Shown here: positions 1 to 11,106 of the stretch, in pieces | Layout: the number at the start of each line of letters is the position of its first letter | Position numbering within the stretch: position 1 is the first letter of the stretch | From: Nematopogon swammerdamellus | Taxonomy: Eukaryota > Arthropoda > Insecta > Lepidoptera > Adelidae | NCBI GenBank assembly: GCA_946902875.1 | Contig: OX336345.1 | Span: forward strand, 18,755,395 to 18,819,394 | DNA: 64,000 nucleotides | Direction of reading: 5' to 3' | The notes under the pieces: model-generated | Databases searched by the model: none | What the model was told of the DNA's origin: nothing | The model's input: the letters and a program-made list of their open reading frames with translations, nothing else | Program-made: the position numbers and the translations under genes

Positions 1-853
1 CAGCGGAGCGCAGGCGTTATATAGCATTTAGCATTTAGCAGTACCACAGATAAATAGCACATACTTCATTGCTTTGTGCGTTCCAAAACAAACGAACCAA
101 CAAAGTTTTACGAACGAAACAGCAATGCTAATTAAAATTAAATGTGATTATTGCTTAGCATTTAGCATTAATTTTTATTCATCAGGGCGCTTAGCAGTGC
201 TAAATGCTAACGGGGTATTCATTATGAATTAATTTTGTTAATGCTAAGCATAACAAGACTAATTCCCGGTAGACGCATGACCTAAAGAAATTAATTCCTT
301 TAGAGTCGCTCAAAAGTAAAAACCGGTAGGTACTGGTTGAATGAAAAAAGCGCGATAAACGAATATTGAACGAGGAAACCTGCTGAGGTTGACTAGAAGA
401 AATGTCCTTTGGCAATAAGGCAGAATGCATGAAATATCTGTATACATTTAACATACATATTTATCAATAAACAAAAAAAAATTACAAGAGCTAACTGCAT
501 CCAACACGATAGTCGACCTATGGTGGGTAAGCAGAAAAGAGCTCTCCATACATATTTACGCCGATGTTTGTTACTGAAATTCAAGCGAAAAATGCTATCA
601 AATTGAATGAAAGTACTTACTCGTGAAAGGTGACTCCATCTGTGTTCAAGTTTGAATTTTTCGACGACTTTTTACACCAAAGCACTGCACAATGAGGCAT
701 TTTGTGACAGACGCGCACGTTCGCTCCGCCTGAGCGGCGGACGGAGACTAAGATCGGTCGCCGGCGCTAGACTGACGCGCTGGCGCGTGTGCGCCGACGC
801 GCGGCTACCCCTGTCCTCCTATGTATAGCGCCTCCAGGCTTACTGACTCGTGG
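1..853 (-). repeat. Left arm of a long inverted repeat carrying a THAP exon
   Basis: This segment is the near-identical reverse complement of 22489-23331; position 1 pairs with 23331 and about 852 pairs with 22489. Differences are few single-base changes and small indels, for example near 553-558. The repeat may continue left of the window because the match is still perfect at base 1. The coding unit in it reads leftwards. A shorter, GC-rich leader (about 715-850) lies upstream of the ATG at 700. Confidence 0.85.
621..700 (-). pseudogene. THAP-type zinc-finger first exon (left copy)
   Basis: Reading right to left from an ATG at 700, the 80-bp exon encodes MPHCAVLWCKKSSKNSNL followed by NTDGVTFHE. 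It then meets a strong donor (GTAAGT) at 620. The N-terminal Met-Pro, the C-X4-C pair (Cys4, Cys9) and the downstream Phe-His match the start of THAP domains, the C2CH zinc-binding DNA-binding fold of P-element-type transposases and THAP host proteins. After the intron, near 567-500, a weakly related segment (NKHRRK, then a Trp) follows an acceptor-like TTTCAG, but no C-X2-H second half is evident. I read this as a broken or non-autonomous copy. It differs from the right copy by a synonymous third-base change in the lysine after Cys9. Confidence 0.6.
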
Positions 854-1319
854 GTAACATCGATCGATGAATACCAGCAAACTTGAATGGTCGGGTTGTA
901 TAAGTGTATGACGTCATGTATGCGTTCGCGTTTAGGGTTTTTTCGCACTCTAAGGATAACTTGAACGCAGAACTTGAGCGCAAGACGTTGAAACGAAAAT
1001 AATCCAGAACTCTCGAACGCCTGCGTGTATGAACTCTTAAAACGGGTGAACGAACACTTCGCCCTTGCTGCTTACCCCACGGGAACTTCCAAAATCTAAT
1101 ATACCGTAACGTATGCGAGCAATATACCGGACACGAGCCCGAGTGATGGGAGGTGTCGGCCGGGTCGCTGACCGGTGTGCGCGCCGCTCCGGGAGTTTGC
1201 TCGCCGATCCGGTCGGTGGGAGTGTGGAAATTTGTGACCGGGAGGCGGCAGGCGGCCAGGAAATGTAGAGATTGGCAAAGCTAAAGTTTGCAGTACCTGG
1301 AAATTACCTCAATTGAAAT
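854..1319. other. Unassigned sequence
   Basis: Mixed-composition sequence with a GC-rich patch near 1130-1260. No coding exon or recognised repeat seen. Confidence 0.5.
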
Positions 1320-1555
1320 ACAGGCTACGGGTGGCTAAGCTCAAGTGGCAGTGGGCTGGGCACGTCAGCCGAAGAGGCGCCGCCGGCCGTTGGAGTAACC
1401 GTACCCTACACTGGCGGCCATGGACAGGAAACTGAGTGTGGGAAGACCACCCGCCAGGTGGGACGACGACATCAAGTACGTCGGCGGAAAGCAGTGCTTT
1501 GCCACATTGGAGAGGCGTATGTCCAGCCGTGTACGCATACATACACGCTGACTGA
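1320..1555 (+). pseudogene. LINE (RTE-type) reverse transcriptase C-terminal fragment
   Basis: Translation gives VAKLKWQWAGHVSRR, then RWSNRTLHWRP, then after a frameshift SVGRPPARWDDDIKYVGG and a degraded GEAYVQ-like end. This run (LKWQWAGHV, WRP, GRPPARW-DDI) is the familiar C-terminal tail of RTE-type non-LTR retrotransposon polyproteins. A TGA near 1432 and frame changes make it dead. Related tails in the opposite orientation occur at 29975-30080 and 40605-40728. Confidence 0.75.
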
Positions 1556-1726
1556 CTAAATATAGGCTATATGGCAATGTTTAGTGTTTGCATTGGTAGG
1601 TTGCTGAAGGTGACGGTATCCTACCTAACTAATGAAGCGCAAAATCTACATTCGTCGATTCCATGTTCGCTTATAACTCGAGAACTACTCAATCATTTCA
1701 GACAGGGTTTACACAGACGTTTTCTC

Positions 1727-1838
1727 GCACTGGCGTGGCACCAAGTTCACCCGGTGTTATGGGCTGACATCGCAGATGTTGTAGGTGAGGTAGCCAACCG
1801 TGTCAGTTTCCATAAAACAAAATAAAAAAAACGTATTT
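1727..1838 (+). mobile_element. SINE-like family A, 3' end
   Basis: Carries the family's 3' part: a GTTATGGGCTGACATC core, GTAGCCAACCGTGTCAG, then TTTCCATAAAA and an A-rich tail. The same string occurs in sense at 34840-35079 and antisense at 15435, 16048, 18605 and 51388. Confidence 0.75.
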
Positions 1839-3265
1839 TTAGAGGGTAGGTACATCTTGTGAATAATACGGGGTTTTATGATAAAATCCCGCCCATAAAG
1901 ATTCAATCCCGGGATCGACCCATCAGTATACGAACCACATAATGGTTCGCACAACACGGCTGCGCTGGCTGGGCCGAAAATTACAAGGACAAGCGGGGCT
2001 ATCCTCTATAGCAATTCATCGCTACTAGCAATTTCTCATGATCCGTCTCACTCGCTCCAACGTGCTTCTCAATGCGTCTAAGTGAGACAGAGCTGCGGAT
2101 ACAGCAATGTTTTGCGATAATAAGTAATAACTAATAGAGAATATGCAGGCTGGTCTACTTGACTCTCCGCCGATTTCACCACCTTTGGCTAAAATGCCAT
2201 CTGCCTGTTGAATGTATGAAAAATGAAAATGAAAAGTGAAAATGAAATTTATTTACTTATCTCGTCCGATAAAAACACACACAATAGATACAATAAAAAC
2301 ACAATCAGACAAGACAAATTGGACCTGACACAGCATTTGTCCCTCACGCACGACCGAGCCTGGGAGCCAGTGAGAGGGACGCTGATTTTAAGTCAGGCCC
2401 AAGTACACAACACAAATAACATTATAGGCATAAACCCTAACATAAACATATACAACAACCAGAGAAAAAGAAGAAGAAGAAGTTTAACAGTTACAACCAC
2501 ACAAACACAACATCACACACAAAACAAATCCATCCGTCTGTCGGTCCGCACGTCATAATAATAAATTTTTAGGGCTATACTATAAGTATAAGACCTTAAT
2601 TTAATAGAAATTACATTTTTAACTGTTGTTGGTAAAATATACATTTCCTTAATTTACATTTTAAATGTACGACAATGTATGAGAAATGACACTGCTGAGC
2701 AAGACTCAACCGGAGTTGGTGAAATCGGGCATCTGTAGCCAGTCCGACCCTGCCTGCCAGCCCGTGCCGGTCGGATCGGGTCGAGCGGCCGCCGCTCCAC
2801 GCCTCGGCCGCCAGTTCAGCTCGCAGACCGGTCCCTTCTCCCAAATGTTGACCCCGCACGGATAGTTGACCCCGTCCGAAATGTCAGTCGCCCGTTTATG
2901 TTATTATTACGGACAAGAAGGATCTCTGAATGGCATAATTTCTGGGCCTCCAGGGAAAAGGGTTACAAGTCTAACAATTATCTGATACTTGAATGTATTC
3001 TGATCTCGCTGGAGGCTTGGTTTGTGGGCACGCACAGCCAGTTCCATATTTAGCTCTCAATAATATACAGTATTTATATTTCACTGCGAAATATATGTAC
3101 GTACATATACTCGTATATACTGAGCTGACAGAAATTGTGATGGATGCGAAAAATGTTACTTTGATGCTCGAAACTCGCGGAATGTAATCTGAGGTAATTG
3201 GATTTACTCATAAACAAAGATGCAGTGCAAGATAGGTGGGTACCAAAAACTGTTTTATAAAACAT
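1839..3265. other. Unassigned repeat-like sequence
   Basis: No gene recognised. 2330-2395 contains an imperfect hairpin (TGTCCCTCACGCAC / AGTGAGAGGGACG). 2460-2560 is A/C-rich. 2740-2840 is GC-rich. A tRNA-like B-box string occurs antisense near 1905-1920, without a cloverleaf. Confidence 0.4.
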
Positions 3266-3819
3266 AAAACCGACTTAAAAAATAAAAACTAGAACTAAAA
3301 AGTTTAAATAATATTTTGAAATTGTCTCTGTCGTTGTATTGAAATATATGAATCGATATTGTGATTCATATTCGGACCCTTGAGTTGAAGGCGGCGAAAA
3401 GCACAAAAGGGGTCCATCTATCAATTTTCGGGTGTGCTTTTGTATCGCCTTCAACTCGGGGTCCGAATATGAATCACAATATCGATAGCCATATTTAACT
3501 CAAAACTGCAAAATTTTGAGCTGTTGCAGTATAGTGCTAAGGTATCGACATGCTTATGTTTTTGATTGCTGAAAAAGTCCACATCAAAAGTTTTGCTGAG
3601 TCTAACCACTAACCATAGTTTTTAGTTGATTTTCCAAAAACCGCTGAATCAATTTCGGTAAAATTTATATGGGACGACCTCTGAAGTATGACTTACCAAA
3701 CAAAAAAATATTTTTTTTAAATCGGCCCATAATTGACGGAGTAATCGCGTAACAAACATACAAAAACATACAGTCCAATTAATTGAAAACCTCCTCCTTT
3801 TGAAGTCGGTTGAAAATAT
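3266..3819. repeat. AACCGACTT...AAGTCGGTT bounded repeat element
   Basis: Starts AACCGACTTAAAAAAT and ends with CCTCCTCCTTTTGAAGTCGGTT, the inverted counterpart. Inner sequence includes GTAACAAACATACAAAAACATACAG before the end. Other members are 18995-19447 and 40733-41319. It contains the nested hairpin at 3352-3486. Confidence 0.6.
3352..3486. repeat. Foldback hairpin within the AACCGACTT element
   Basis: The left arm (ATCGATATTGTGATTCATA onwards) is the inverse of the right arm ending in AATCACAATATCGAT. The stem is perfect for about 28 bp, then imperfect through GAGTTGAAGGCG / CGCCTTCAACTC. A related hairpin occurs in the family member at 18995-19447. Confidence 0.75.
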
Positions 3820-4055
3820 AAGAAATTGTACGGTAACGCACCACAACGGAGCGCCCTCTTCACCCAGCTTTCTTGCTCTTTGAACACCACCAATCCTATA
3901 TTTTGTTAAATGGCCGTTCGATAAAGGTAAAGTAAAAGATTGAAAAGGGAATGTGAACATTTTTGAGGAAGGAGTTTCCTCCGTATAATACTGAAGAAAG
4001 AAAGAAAGTGAAAGGAGAGAACAAACGTTTATTCACTTAAAAACGGCAACAATAA

Positions 4056-4276
4056 AGCTAGAAACTCATTGGGCCCACGTACGCCACACACGCGAATCTG
4101 GCGCGTCGGTCTCCATACATTTTATATGGAAGAGTGCAGCACGCAGTTTCATTGCGCCCACGCCACCCTACGCTACGCGACACACTGCGTGCTGCACTCT
4201 TCCATATAAAATGTATGGAGACCGACGCGCCCACGTACGCGTGCGTAGCGTACGTGGGCCCAATGAGTTTCTAGCT
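4056..4276. mobile_element. MITE, PIF/Harbinger-like, with TAA target duplication
   Basis: A 221-bp foldback: AGCTAGAAACTCATTGGGCC at the left and its exact inverse at the right. A second inverted segment (GTCTCCATACATTTTATATG and its inverse) lies inside. Both ends are flanked by TAA (4053-4055, 4277-4279), the 3-bp TWA duplication typical of PIF/Harbinger. Confidence 0.7.
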
Positions 4277-4349
4277 TAAAACATAAGGAGATAATTATAA
4301 AACAAAATATATGTTTTATTAGTTGAAAGGGAGCAGACAGAGCACGATG

Positions 4350-4446
4350 CAAAAACATAACGACAGGCTAGCCACCTCTCACCTTGGCACGGTCCTTCCA
4401 CCGAGTCATGTAGCAGGTTGGTCTTCGTGCCTTACTTGCTGCTTAT
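4350..4446 (+). mobile_element. SINE-like family B fragment
   Basis: Contains ACGACAGGCTAGCCACCTCT through CTTACTTGCTGCTT, the central part of family B (compare 25393-25731). Confidence 0.7.
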
Positions 4447-5059
4447 ATTCATAAAAGAGTTTCAAATATACAAAAAAGTTGTAAGTATGTTAACATTTTA
4501 CCGAAACAATGTCTACATGTTTCTGTAAAATGTTTTTTGGACCAATAAAGTATTTCTGTCCATCTATCTATCTAATAGTTATACGAAACTGTTGTGGCGA
4601 AAGCAAAGCTGCTTCCCAGACGCCTGTATCGATTCAACGAGCTACTGCCCTTTCAATTCCTTTTGTCGAAGAACACAGGCTTCAATCCGTTCAGTCTATT
4701 AATATATTTAACTGTTCCATACTAATAAAACTAAAATTGTGGTTTTTCACAATTTCTGAACGAAAGAGGTCTATGTGTTGGAAGACTTTTTTGTTCCTGG
4801 CATGAAACTGAAACGATTAAGAAAATTTTTTTTTTACATTTTACATAAAAAAAAAAAAAATTTCAAAAAAAAAATTCTTTGTTCTTCAAAAGTGATCTAT
4901 TTCCGATACAGAACCCCCCCTTAGCTTACTCTGAACTAATTTTGAAAGACCTTATATAATCGTGAGAACGAAACGGTTTTCGAACGAGTGCATAAGCCAC
5001 TAGAAGTGGTGAAAACGGAAAGTGGAAATCTTCTTGAATAGCAAAATATTTGTTTTTTT
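4447..5059. other. Unassigned, with simple-sequence runs
   Basis: An (ATCT)n tract lies near 4560-4572, after CCAATAAAGTATTTCTGTCC, which resembles a LINE 3' terminus. A/T homopolymers occur at 4825-4880 and a C run near 4913. No coding exon seen. Confidence 0.4.
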
Positions 5060-5401
5060 ATTGTAAGCACGATATATGGCGCCGAGGCACCCATGAGGTG
5101 TCTAACGGCGCCCATGGACATTCGGTCGTATTCGGGGGTTGCGAATGCCATGCCGGCCTAACAGGTGGCCATTTACGCCCCTCTTGAAGGACCCGAGACT
5201 TTACTTGGGGGGAAATATATGAGCAGGGAGAGCGTTCCAGAGTTTACCGGTTCTGTAAAGGAAAGATCTGCAGAATCGATTGGTATGCATCCGCGGTAAG
5301 TCCAGCGTATAGGGATGCAATCCCTGCCCAGCGCGCGTGGTAATCTGTGGTGGTGCGGAGGTGGAAAGGGGACGGCCTATTCGATAGGAGCCGAAGTGCC
5401 G
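5060..5401 (-). pseudogene. LINE (jockey/CR1-like) C-terminal and 3' tail
   Basis: The minus strand encodes TNRFCRSFLYRTGKLWNALP, followed by AHIFPPK. This is the conserved segment at the C-terminus of jockey/CR1-type LINE polyproteins (FL-RT-LWN-LP-FP). It continues into a 3' UTR with ATGTCCATGGGCGCCGTTAGA and a T-run (sense A-run) near 5051. It is 5'-truncated and frame-broken. Eight other tails of this family occur in the window. Confidence 0.75.
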
Positions 5402-5407
5402 CGACTT

Positions 5408-5670
5408 CTGCGGTGTATTACTAAGTCTGCAACGTCTGTCTGTCAGTCTGTCCGTCCGATGGCTGTATCTGTGGATTGTAATAGCTAGCCAGTTGAAATT
5501 TTCACACAATGTGTTATTTCGGCGGATATAACAACAAATAATAAAAAAAGAACAGAAAAATGAAGGGGGGTCGCCATACAAGAAACGTGTTTTTTTCTTT
5601 CAACGTCTTTTTTTTCTGTTGCGGAAACCTCGGTGCGCGAGTCCGACTTGCACTTGGCCGATTTAATATT
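5408..5670 (+). repeat. GGGTTCCGTA-type dispersed repeat (partial)
   Basis: Contains TACTAAGTCTGC, CTGTCTGTCAGTCTGTCCGTC, GTTGAAATTTTCACAC, and the terminal CCTCGGTGCGCGAGTCCGACT followed by TTGCACTTGGCCG. The same order is seen at 11603-11945. The left GGGTTCCGTA end is missing. Confidence 0.7.
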
Positions 5671-5679
5671 ATAATCCGG

Positions 5680-6215
5680 CATGGGAAGTCAGAGGGGCCA
5701 GAGCACATGCTCCGACCAGCCAATAGTACCTCCGAGTAGGACAGTAGGTAGGCAGGAGCCATACCGGAGAATTCACTTTGAATTGCCGGCTAGACTAGAC
5801 TAGAGGAGAACACAGCCACAGCATATATATGGCCATATATATGCTGTGACACAGCCGAGGCTGCTATGCCTCCGTCTTACATGCAGTAAGGCGGTTCTAC
5901 CTACGGCTACAAATTGAGCCTACCACCCAATAAATACGGGAAGGGACCTATACAGTTTTACACCCATGGATTCATCCATGTTTACACCGGTCCCGAACGG
6001 TGGAAGCAGCAGGTGTAGGTATGCACGTAAATGTTTCCGTCAGAAAAAATTGAGTTAGAGGTTGTACATTATAACATTAACATTATAATGTATAACATTA
6101 TTTCTCTATGGAAAAAACTCATAGGTGCATGTCGGCCGGATTCGAACCTGGAACCCTGAGCCACCATTCGCCGCCGGTGTTGCGTGCGCGGCAGGTCGCG
6201 AGGGTATTCAGTATT
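5680..6215 (-). mobile_element. tRNA-related SINE (family D)
   Basis: Read leftwards, the head has a pol III B-box-like GGTTCGAATCC (about 6139-6149). The body is TTCCGTCAGAAAAAATT, CGGTCCCGAACGGTGGAAGC and TACCACCCAATAAATACGGG in plus-strand wording. The body matches 29075-29460 in the opposite orientation. It contains a perfect 32-bp palindrome at 5817-5848. Dead repeat copy; no gene. Confidence 0.65.
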
Positions 6216-6284
6216 TACCCTAGTGAATCCAAGTAACGTAACTAACGTGATACACAGTCACACACAATTGTACAAACAGCCCCC

Positions 6285-6384
6285 GCCTGCGTCCGAATGT
6301 CCATGGGCGTCGCTAGACACCTTATGGGTGACTCGGCGCCACATGTCGCGCTTAGTATAAAAAAAAAAAAAAAAAAAAAAAAAA
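6285..6384 (+). mobile_element. LINE 3' tail with 26-A tail
   Basis: CCATGGGCGTCGCTAGACAC, GGCGCCACATGTCGCGCTTA, then an uninterrupted A run at 6359-6384. It fixes the 3' end and polarity of the LINE family also seen at 5060-5401 and 9540-9890. Confidence 0.8.
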
Positions 6385-7243
6385 CAGCTGTTAGTGAAGT
6401 TTCACATCTTCAACCGCAGCACGCTCATCAGCAAAAAAACTTAATTGTTTCACAGTAACTACATTGAAACACAAAGTAAGTGTACGCAATAAAAGCGCGT
6501 GGCGCGCCGGGGGCGGCCGCACCGAGAAGATCGTTGGGTGAACGAACGGCGCGACATGCATGTTGCAATGTGTCTTCGTTCCGGCTGACAGTCCAGTCGA
6601 GCGGGACTGGGAGAGTGGAGACGCGGGACAGCCGAGCCGAGGGAGGGAGTCGGAGACGGGACGGTTCGCTCGCGTATTGCGCAACATCGCTCGCTAGATA
6701 ACGAGACGAGCGATAAATGCCGTTAAAAAATCTTGTTTGCGAGAGGTTCGAAATTCGAATCTATCGGCGTGCACAACTTTCTTTATAGGCCGTCTTTCCC
6801 TAGCAGGCCGTGTTTCCCTAGATTCTCGTGGAAACCCTCCCGGATTACTACCACCACCGCATTGAGGGAATGTCCAAAATCACGGGTGTATAGCAAATAT
6901 GGGCTAACATCAAAGCACCTATAGCAGTGAAGATCCAGGGTCTGCAGACACTCTGGTCGTCTAATGGCCTTTACGGAGGACATAGGCTGGATGGGGTAGC
7001 TATGGAGATCAAGAGGTTTTGCACGAAGGAACTACCCCCAACCCAAAAGGGACTAGTTTGCAAGCGCTTAGAGAGCGATCCCTACAACAACATCACTGCA
7101 TATTGCCACCAAAAACTGTCTAGTGCGAATCGGACTCTTACGCCGAGGGTTCCGTACCACCGCGTAGTTGGCCGGTGTTTCTTATTTACTTGAGAGCGTG
7201 CACTATAATCAAATCAAACAAAGTTTGACGCTTATATTATGTA
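6385..7243. other. Unassigned sequence
   Basis: Short open frames only, none recognised. 6500-6680 is GC-rich. A fragment of the GGGTTCCGTA repeat (CGAGGGTTCCGTACC) lies antisense near 7115-7160. Confidence 0.4.
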
Positions 7244-9379
7244 CTAGCTGTTGCCCGCGGCTTCGCTCGCGTGAAATTCGTATTTCAAAGAAGAATCTAA
7301 GTAACTAAGGGCGAGGCCGAAGGCCGAGCTGCGTTCAGGTAAACGATAAATCTTCTCAAATAAAGTAAGCAACTAACGGCGAGGCCGAAGGCCCAGCTGC
7401 ATCCTGGAAGACAATAAACCTTCACGAAGAAAGTAAGTAACTAAGGGCGAGGCCGAAGGCCGAGCTGCGTTCAGGAAGACGATAAACCTTCTCGAAGAAA
7501 GTAAGTAACTAAGGGCGAGGCCGAAGGCCGAGCTGCGTTCAGGTAAACCAAAAACCCTCTTTTGCCTTCGGGCCTCGCCTTAAATGACTTCCCTTCTTCG
7601 ATAGCATATAATATCGTTTACTCCATCTATTTATTTAATAAAATATATAAAAAAGTTATATTAATAACTAAATAATTAAAACCTACCTAACAAACATTAA
7701 AATAAATATCATAAAAGGGGCGTTTTCAAATGTTCCTAGAACACTTGCGGCATTACCCCGCTGGATGGCAAAGCTTACCGTTTGAATGAAGTAGGCCCTT
7801 GATTGCGGGACACCAGTTGCGTCCACCAGCAGAGACCCAAGCCTCTTCAAGAAGCTTTTGGCTTCAATGACTGCTCCACGGACCGAGGGTTTCAACCGCA
7901 AACGCAACTAATTCGAAATCTTGAATTATATATCTATAATATTTATTGCGTTTGAGGCTGTCCGCCCAGGCCTCGGCCGCGCCGGCCGGTCTTGAAGATG
8001 CCCGAACGTGACTTGGAGCCAATGTGAGAACACAAATGGCGTCCCACATCAAAGACCTACCCTTGGCCCATGGAACTAAGGTGATACCATCGGGCCTCTT
8101 GCCATCCAGCCGGGAATAACCGCAATGTTTTAGGATGCACGGTATGTTTGCCGTCAGAAGCGTGGCCTTTATAATAAAATTTAAATTAATTTAACTCAAT
8201 CTTAATATCGCTTAGTTACCTACTTTATTCAAAATGGTTTAGCTTCATTCAGAACGTAGCTCGGCCTTCGGCCTCGCCTTAGTTACTTACTTTCTTCAAG
8301 AAGGTTTACCTTCTTCCTGAACGCAGCTCGGCCTTCGGCCTAGCCCTTAGTTACTTGCTTTCTTCGAAATGGTTTAGCTTCTTCCCGAAAGCAGCTCGGC
8401 CTTCGGCCTCGCCCTTATTTACTTGCTTTCTTCAAGATGTTTTATTATTTATTAGAATGTAGCTCGGCCTTCGGCCTCGCCTTAGTTACTCACTCTCTTC
8501 AAGATGATTTAGGTTTTTCCTGAACGCAGCTCGGCCCTCCGCCTCGCCCTTAGTTACTTCCTTTCTTCGAGATGGTTTATTATTTATCAGAACGAAGCTC
8601 GGCCTTCGGCCTCGCCTTAGTTACTTACTTTCTTCAATATGGTTTAGCTTCTTCCTGAACGCAGCTCGGCCTTCGGCCTCGCCCTAGTTACTCGCTTTCT
8701 CCGAGATGGTTTATTATTTATCAGAACGTAGCTCGGCCTTCGGCCTCGCCTTAGTTACTTACTTTCTTCAAGATGGTTTAGCTTCTTCCTGATCGCAGCT
8801 CGGCCTGCGGCCTGCCCATAGTTACTTACTTCATTCAAGAAAGAATGTTTTTTTTTCTTCCTGAACTCAGCTCCGACTTCCGCCTCGCCCTTAGTTACTT
8901 TCATCGAGAAAGAATATCGTTTACGTGAGCGCAGATCCGCCTTCGGCTCCGCCTTTAGTTACTTACTTTTTTTTTAATACGAATTTCACGCTAGCGAAGC
9001 CGCGGGCAACAGAAATATAAATTGCACCAATGACAGCGACATAAGTTCGACTTCAATTTTTTTTATTTTTTATTTATCAAGCATTTTGTCACCGGCCAGC
9101 TCACGTCGAGATGACAGTTCATCGTTGTCAACTTGTCATTTAAATTTTATAATAATTTAAATTTTTATTATATTTTTTTGTTTATTATGTTAATCCGGGA
9201 TATACACTTTTTTTTTTTTTTTTTATGGAACCTGACACGGTTGGCTACAAACTACACTGTCACTATACAAAGTTTCGTCAAATTCCGTTCAGTGGTTTTT
9301 GCGTGATGCGCGTACAGACAAAGAGAGATTATTAATTTAACGATTTTATTATATGTATATATATATATATAGATATAGA
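7244..9379 (-). mobile_element. Helitron-like element, copy 1
   Basis: On the minus strand it begins TCTATATC after an A and ends GCCGCGGGCAACAGCTAG before a T. That is 5'-TC, a GC-rich pre-terminal stretch, CTAG-3' and an A/T target, the Helitron pattern. Inside are two blocks of about 68-70-bp tandem repeats rich in GGCGAGGCCGAAGGCCGAGC. The left block (7300-7580) and the right block (8220-8960) have opposite orientation, bracketing a LINE-derived coding piece. A second inverted copy of the GC-rich end motif lies at about 8980-9012. No Rep/helicase seen, so non-autonomous. Sister copy: 12465-14762. Confidence 0.6.
7683..8170 (-). pseudogene. Captured LINE polyprotein C-terminal segment
   Basis: Minus-strand frames give DGKRPDGITLVPWAKGRSLM, WDAICVLTLAPSHV, AGAAEAW, FELVAFAVETLGPWS, LKRLGSLLVDATG and SFAIQRGNAASVLGT. 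From memory, this order (PDG-PW-G-WD-TLAPSH, AVETLGPW, QR-S-AIQRGNAA) is a conserved segment found after the reverse transcriptase in many metazoan non-LTR polyproteins. Frameshifts near the ETLGPWSS junction break it. It lies exactly between the two inverted tandem blocks of the Helitron-like element. Homologues: 12904-13370 and 24646-24830. Confidence 0.65.
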
Positions 9380-9539
9380 TTAATTACCGTTTATACGATA
9401 GAGCAAAAATAAAACTAAAACGTTGAAAAAGATCTTGTATCGGGTCGGGACCTCTTTAATTTTATCACTTATTTTGTCTTTATTATTTGATATTATATCC
9501 GCCATAATAACACTATTCTGTATTCTATCGTCTATTCCA

Positions 9540-9890
9540 TGGGGAGTGTTCGGAGGAGCTGTTTAACGCGATTCCGCCATCCCCATTCCACCTCCGCACT
9601 ACGCGTACTGGGCAGGGGATGCACCCTATTCAATCGACCTACCACGGATAACCAACCGGTTCTGTAGGTATTTTATTCACAGAACCGGGAAAATGTGGAA
9701 CGCACTCCCTGCCCATCTATTTCCTCCCAAGTACAGCCTGGGGTTTTTCAAAAGGGGTGTGAAAAGCTCATGTCAGGCCGGCATGGCATTCGCAATCCAC
9801 GTGCATCACAGAATGTCCATGGGCATCGTTAGACACCTACTTGTAGGTGAAACGATGCCACATGTCGCGCTATCAATAAAAACGAAAAGA
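9540..9890 (+). pseudogene. LINE (jockey/CR1-like) C-terminal and 3' tail
   Basis: Encodes HGECSEELFNAIPPSPFHLR early, then TGKMWNALPAHLFPPKYSLG and FFKRGVKSS. It then enters the shared 3' UTR (ATGTCCATGGGCATCGTTAG) and ends near ATCAATAAAAACGAAAAG. Frames are broken between the two parts. Plus-strand 5'-truncated copy. Confidence 0.75.
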
Positions 9891-10753
9891 TATTGCAAAC
9901 TGAGTACAATAACTCGTGTATTCTCCGCAAAGTCAGGGCGTAAATTACGGTTGAAAAGATGCAGCTCAGTTAGTAGGACAGACGGCGTAGGCTTACTAAT
10001 AGGGTCCCGTACGTTACGGAACCCTAAAAATAATGAAGAGCAGAGAAAAGTCAAGAAGACGAATACGCTCGAGGGAGTCGGCTCTTTAGGTATTTAAATT
10101 ATCGAAAGGCATCTCGCTATTTTCGTATCTTCCCGAATGTTTTTCTTTTATTAACGGCGTTCTTTGATGTCGATTTATTTGTGTTTAGTCTCCTTTTTAT
10201 TAAAAACACAGGCATCGCAGGTTAAAAATTACACACTGATTCCAATGTTAAAAATACACAACGCTGCTCCTGTAACGTTTTTCGGCGATTTTTCAGTACT
10301 GCTTAGTCGCTACACGGCAGAACTTGCTCACGTCTGATAGGTTTTATTCTGCGCCTGATCTAACACACCACTCCCGACATATTTGTCATCATCACAAGTC
10401 GGTCCGCATCGATCCAGCCAGCCAGCACGAAATTGGATACGACTTTACGGCGCGTTGCTCTTGCCTAGACGAGTGAAAACCGGCGACATGTGTTCGTAAT
10501 AATCGTATTTTAAAACAAACCGACATACGCGAGAAAATTCCTAAAACTTAGACATGCGATGAAAATGCATTATTTTATTAGTATGAATGCCGATGCGCCG
10601 GTGTTAATATGGCTAGCTTAGGCGATATATTTGGCTATATTTTTATCACCCATGCACAGAGGTTAAGAGGTTTAACCTCTGTGGGCCCAATCGCTAGAAG
10701 GCAACTCTTGCACCGCTGTCCTCACCACCACTGCTGTCAAATAAACTATTTTT
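9891..10753. other. Unassigned sequence
   Basis: A short GGGTTCCGTA-repeat piece is at about 9990-10030 (GGGTCCCGTACGTTACGGAA). A 12-bp-stem hairpin (CACAGAGGTTAA / TTAACCTCTGTG) lies near 10655-10682. No exon recognised. Confidence 0.4.
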
Positions 10754-11106
10754 TTTTTATTATTGAATGCGCCACATGTGGAGCCACCGGTAAGGTGTTT
10801 AACGACGCCCATGGACGTTCGGTCGTATGAGGGGGTTACAAATGCCATGCCGGTCTGACAGATGCCTATTCACGCCCCTCTTGAATGACCGGAGACGGTA
10901 CTTGGGGGGAAATATATGGGCAGGGAGAGCGTTCCGGAGTTTACCGGTTCTGTAGAGGAAAGATCTGCAGAACCGGTTAGTACGCAACCGCGGTAAGTCC
11001 AGCGTGTATGGATGCAAACCCTGCCCGGTACGTGTGGTTCGGTGGTGGAAAGGGGACGGCGGGATCGCGTTAAACAGCTCCTGCGGGCACTCCCGAGAAA
11101 TCCCAT
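10754..11106 (-). pseudogene. LINE (jockey/CR1-like) C-terminal and 3' tail
   Basis: Minus strand encodes RTNRFCRSFLYRTGKL, RNALPAHIFPPKYRLRSFKR and GVNRHLSDRHGICNP. A T-run at about 10750-10757 is the sense A-tail. Closely similar to 5060-5401, with a Trp-to-Arg change in the LWNALP motif. Confidence 0.75.
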
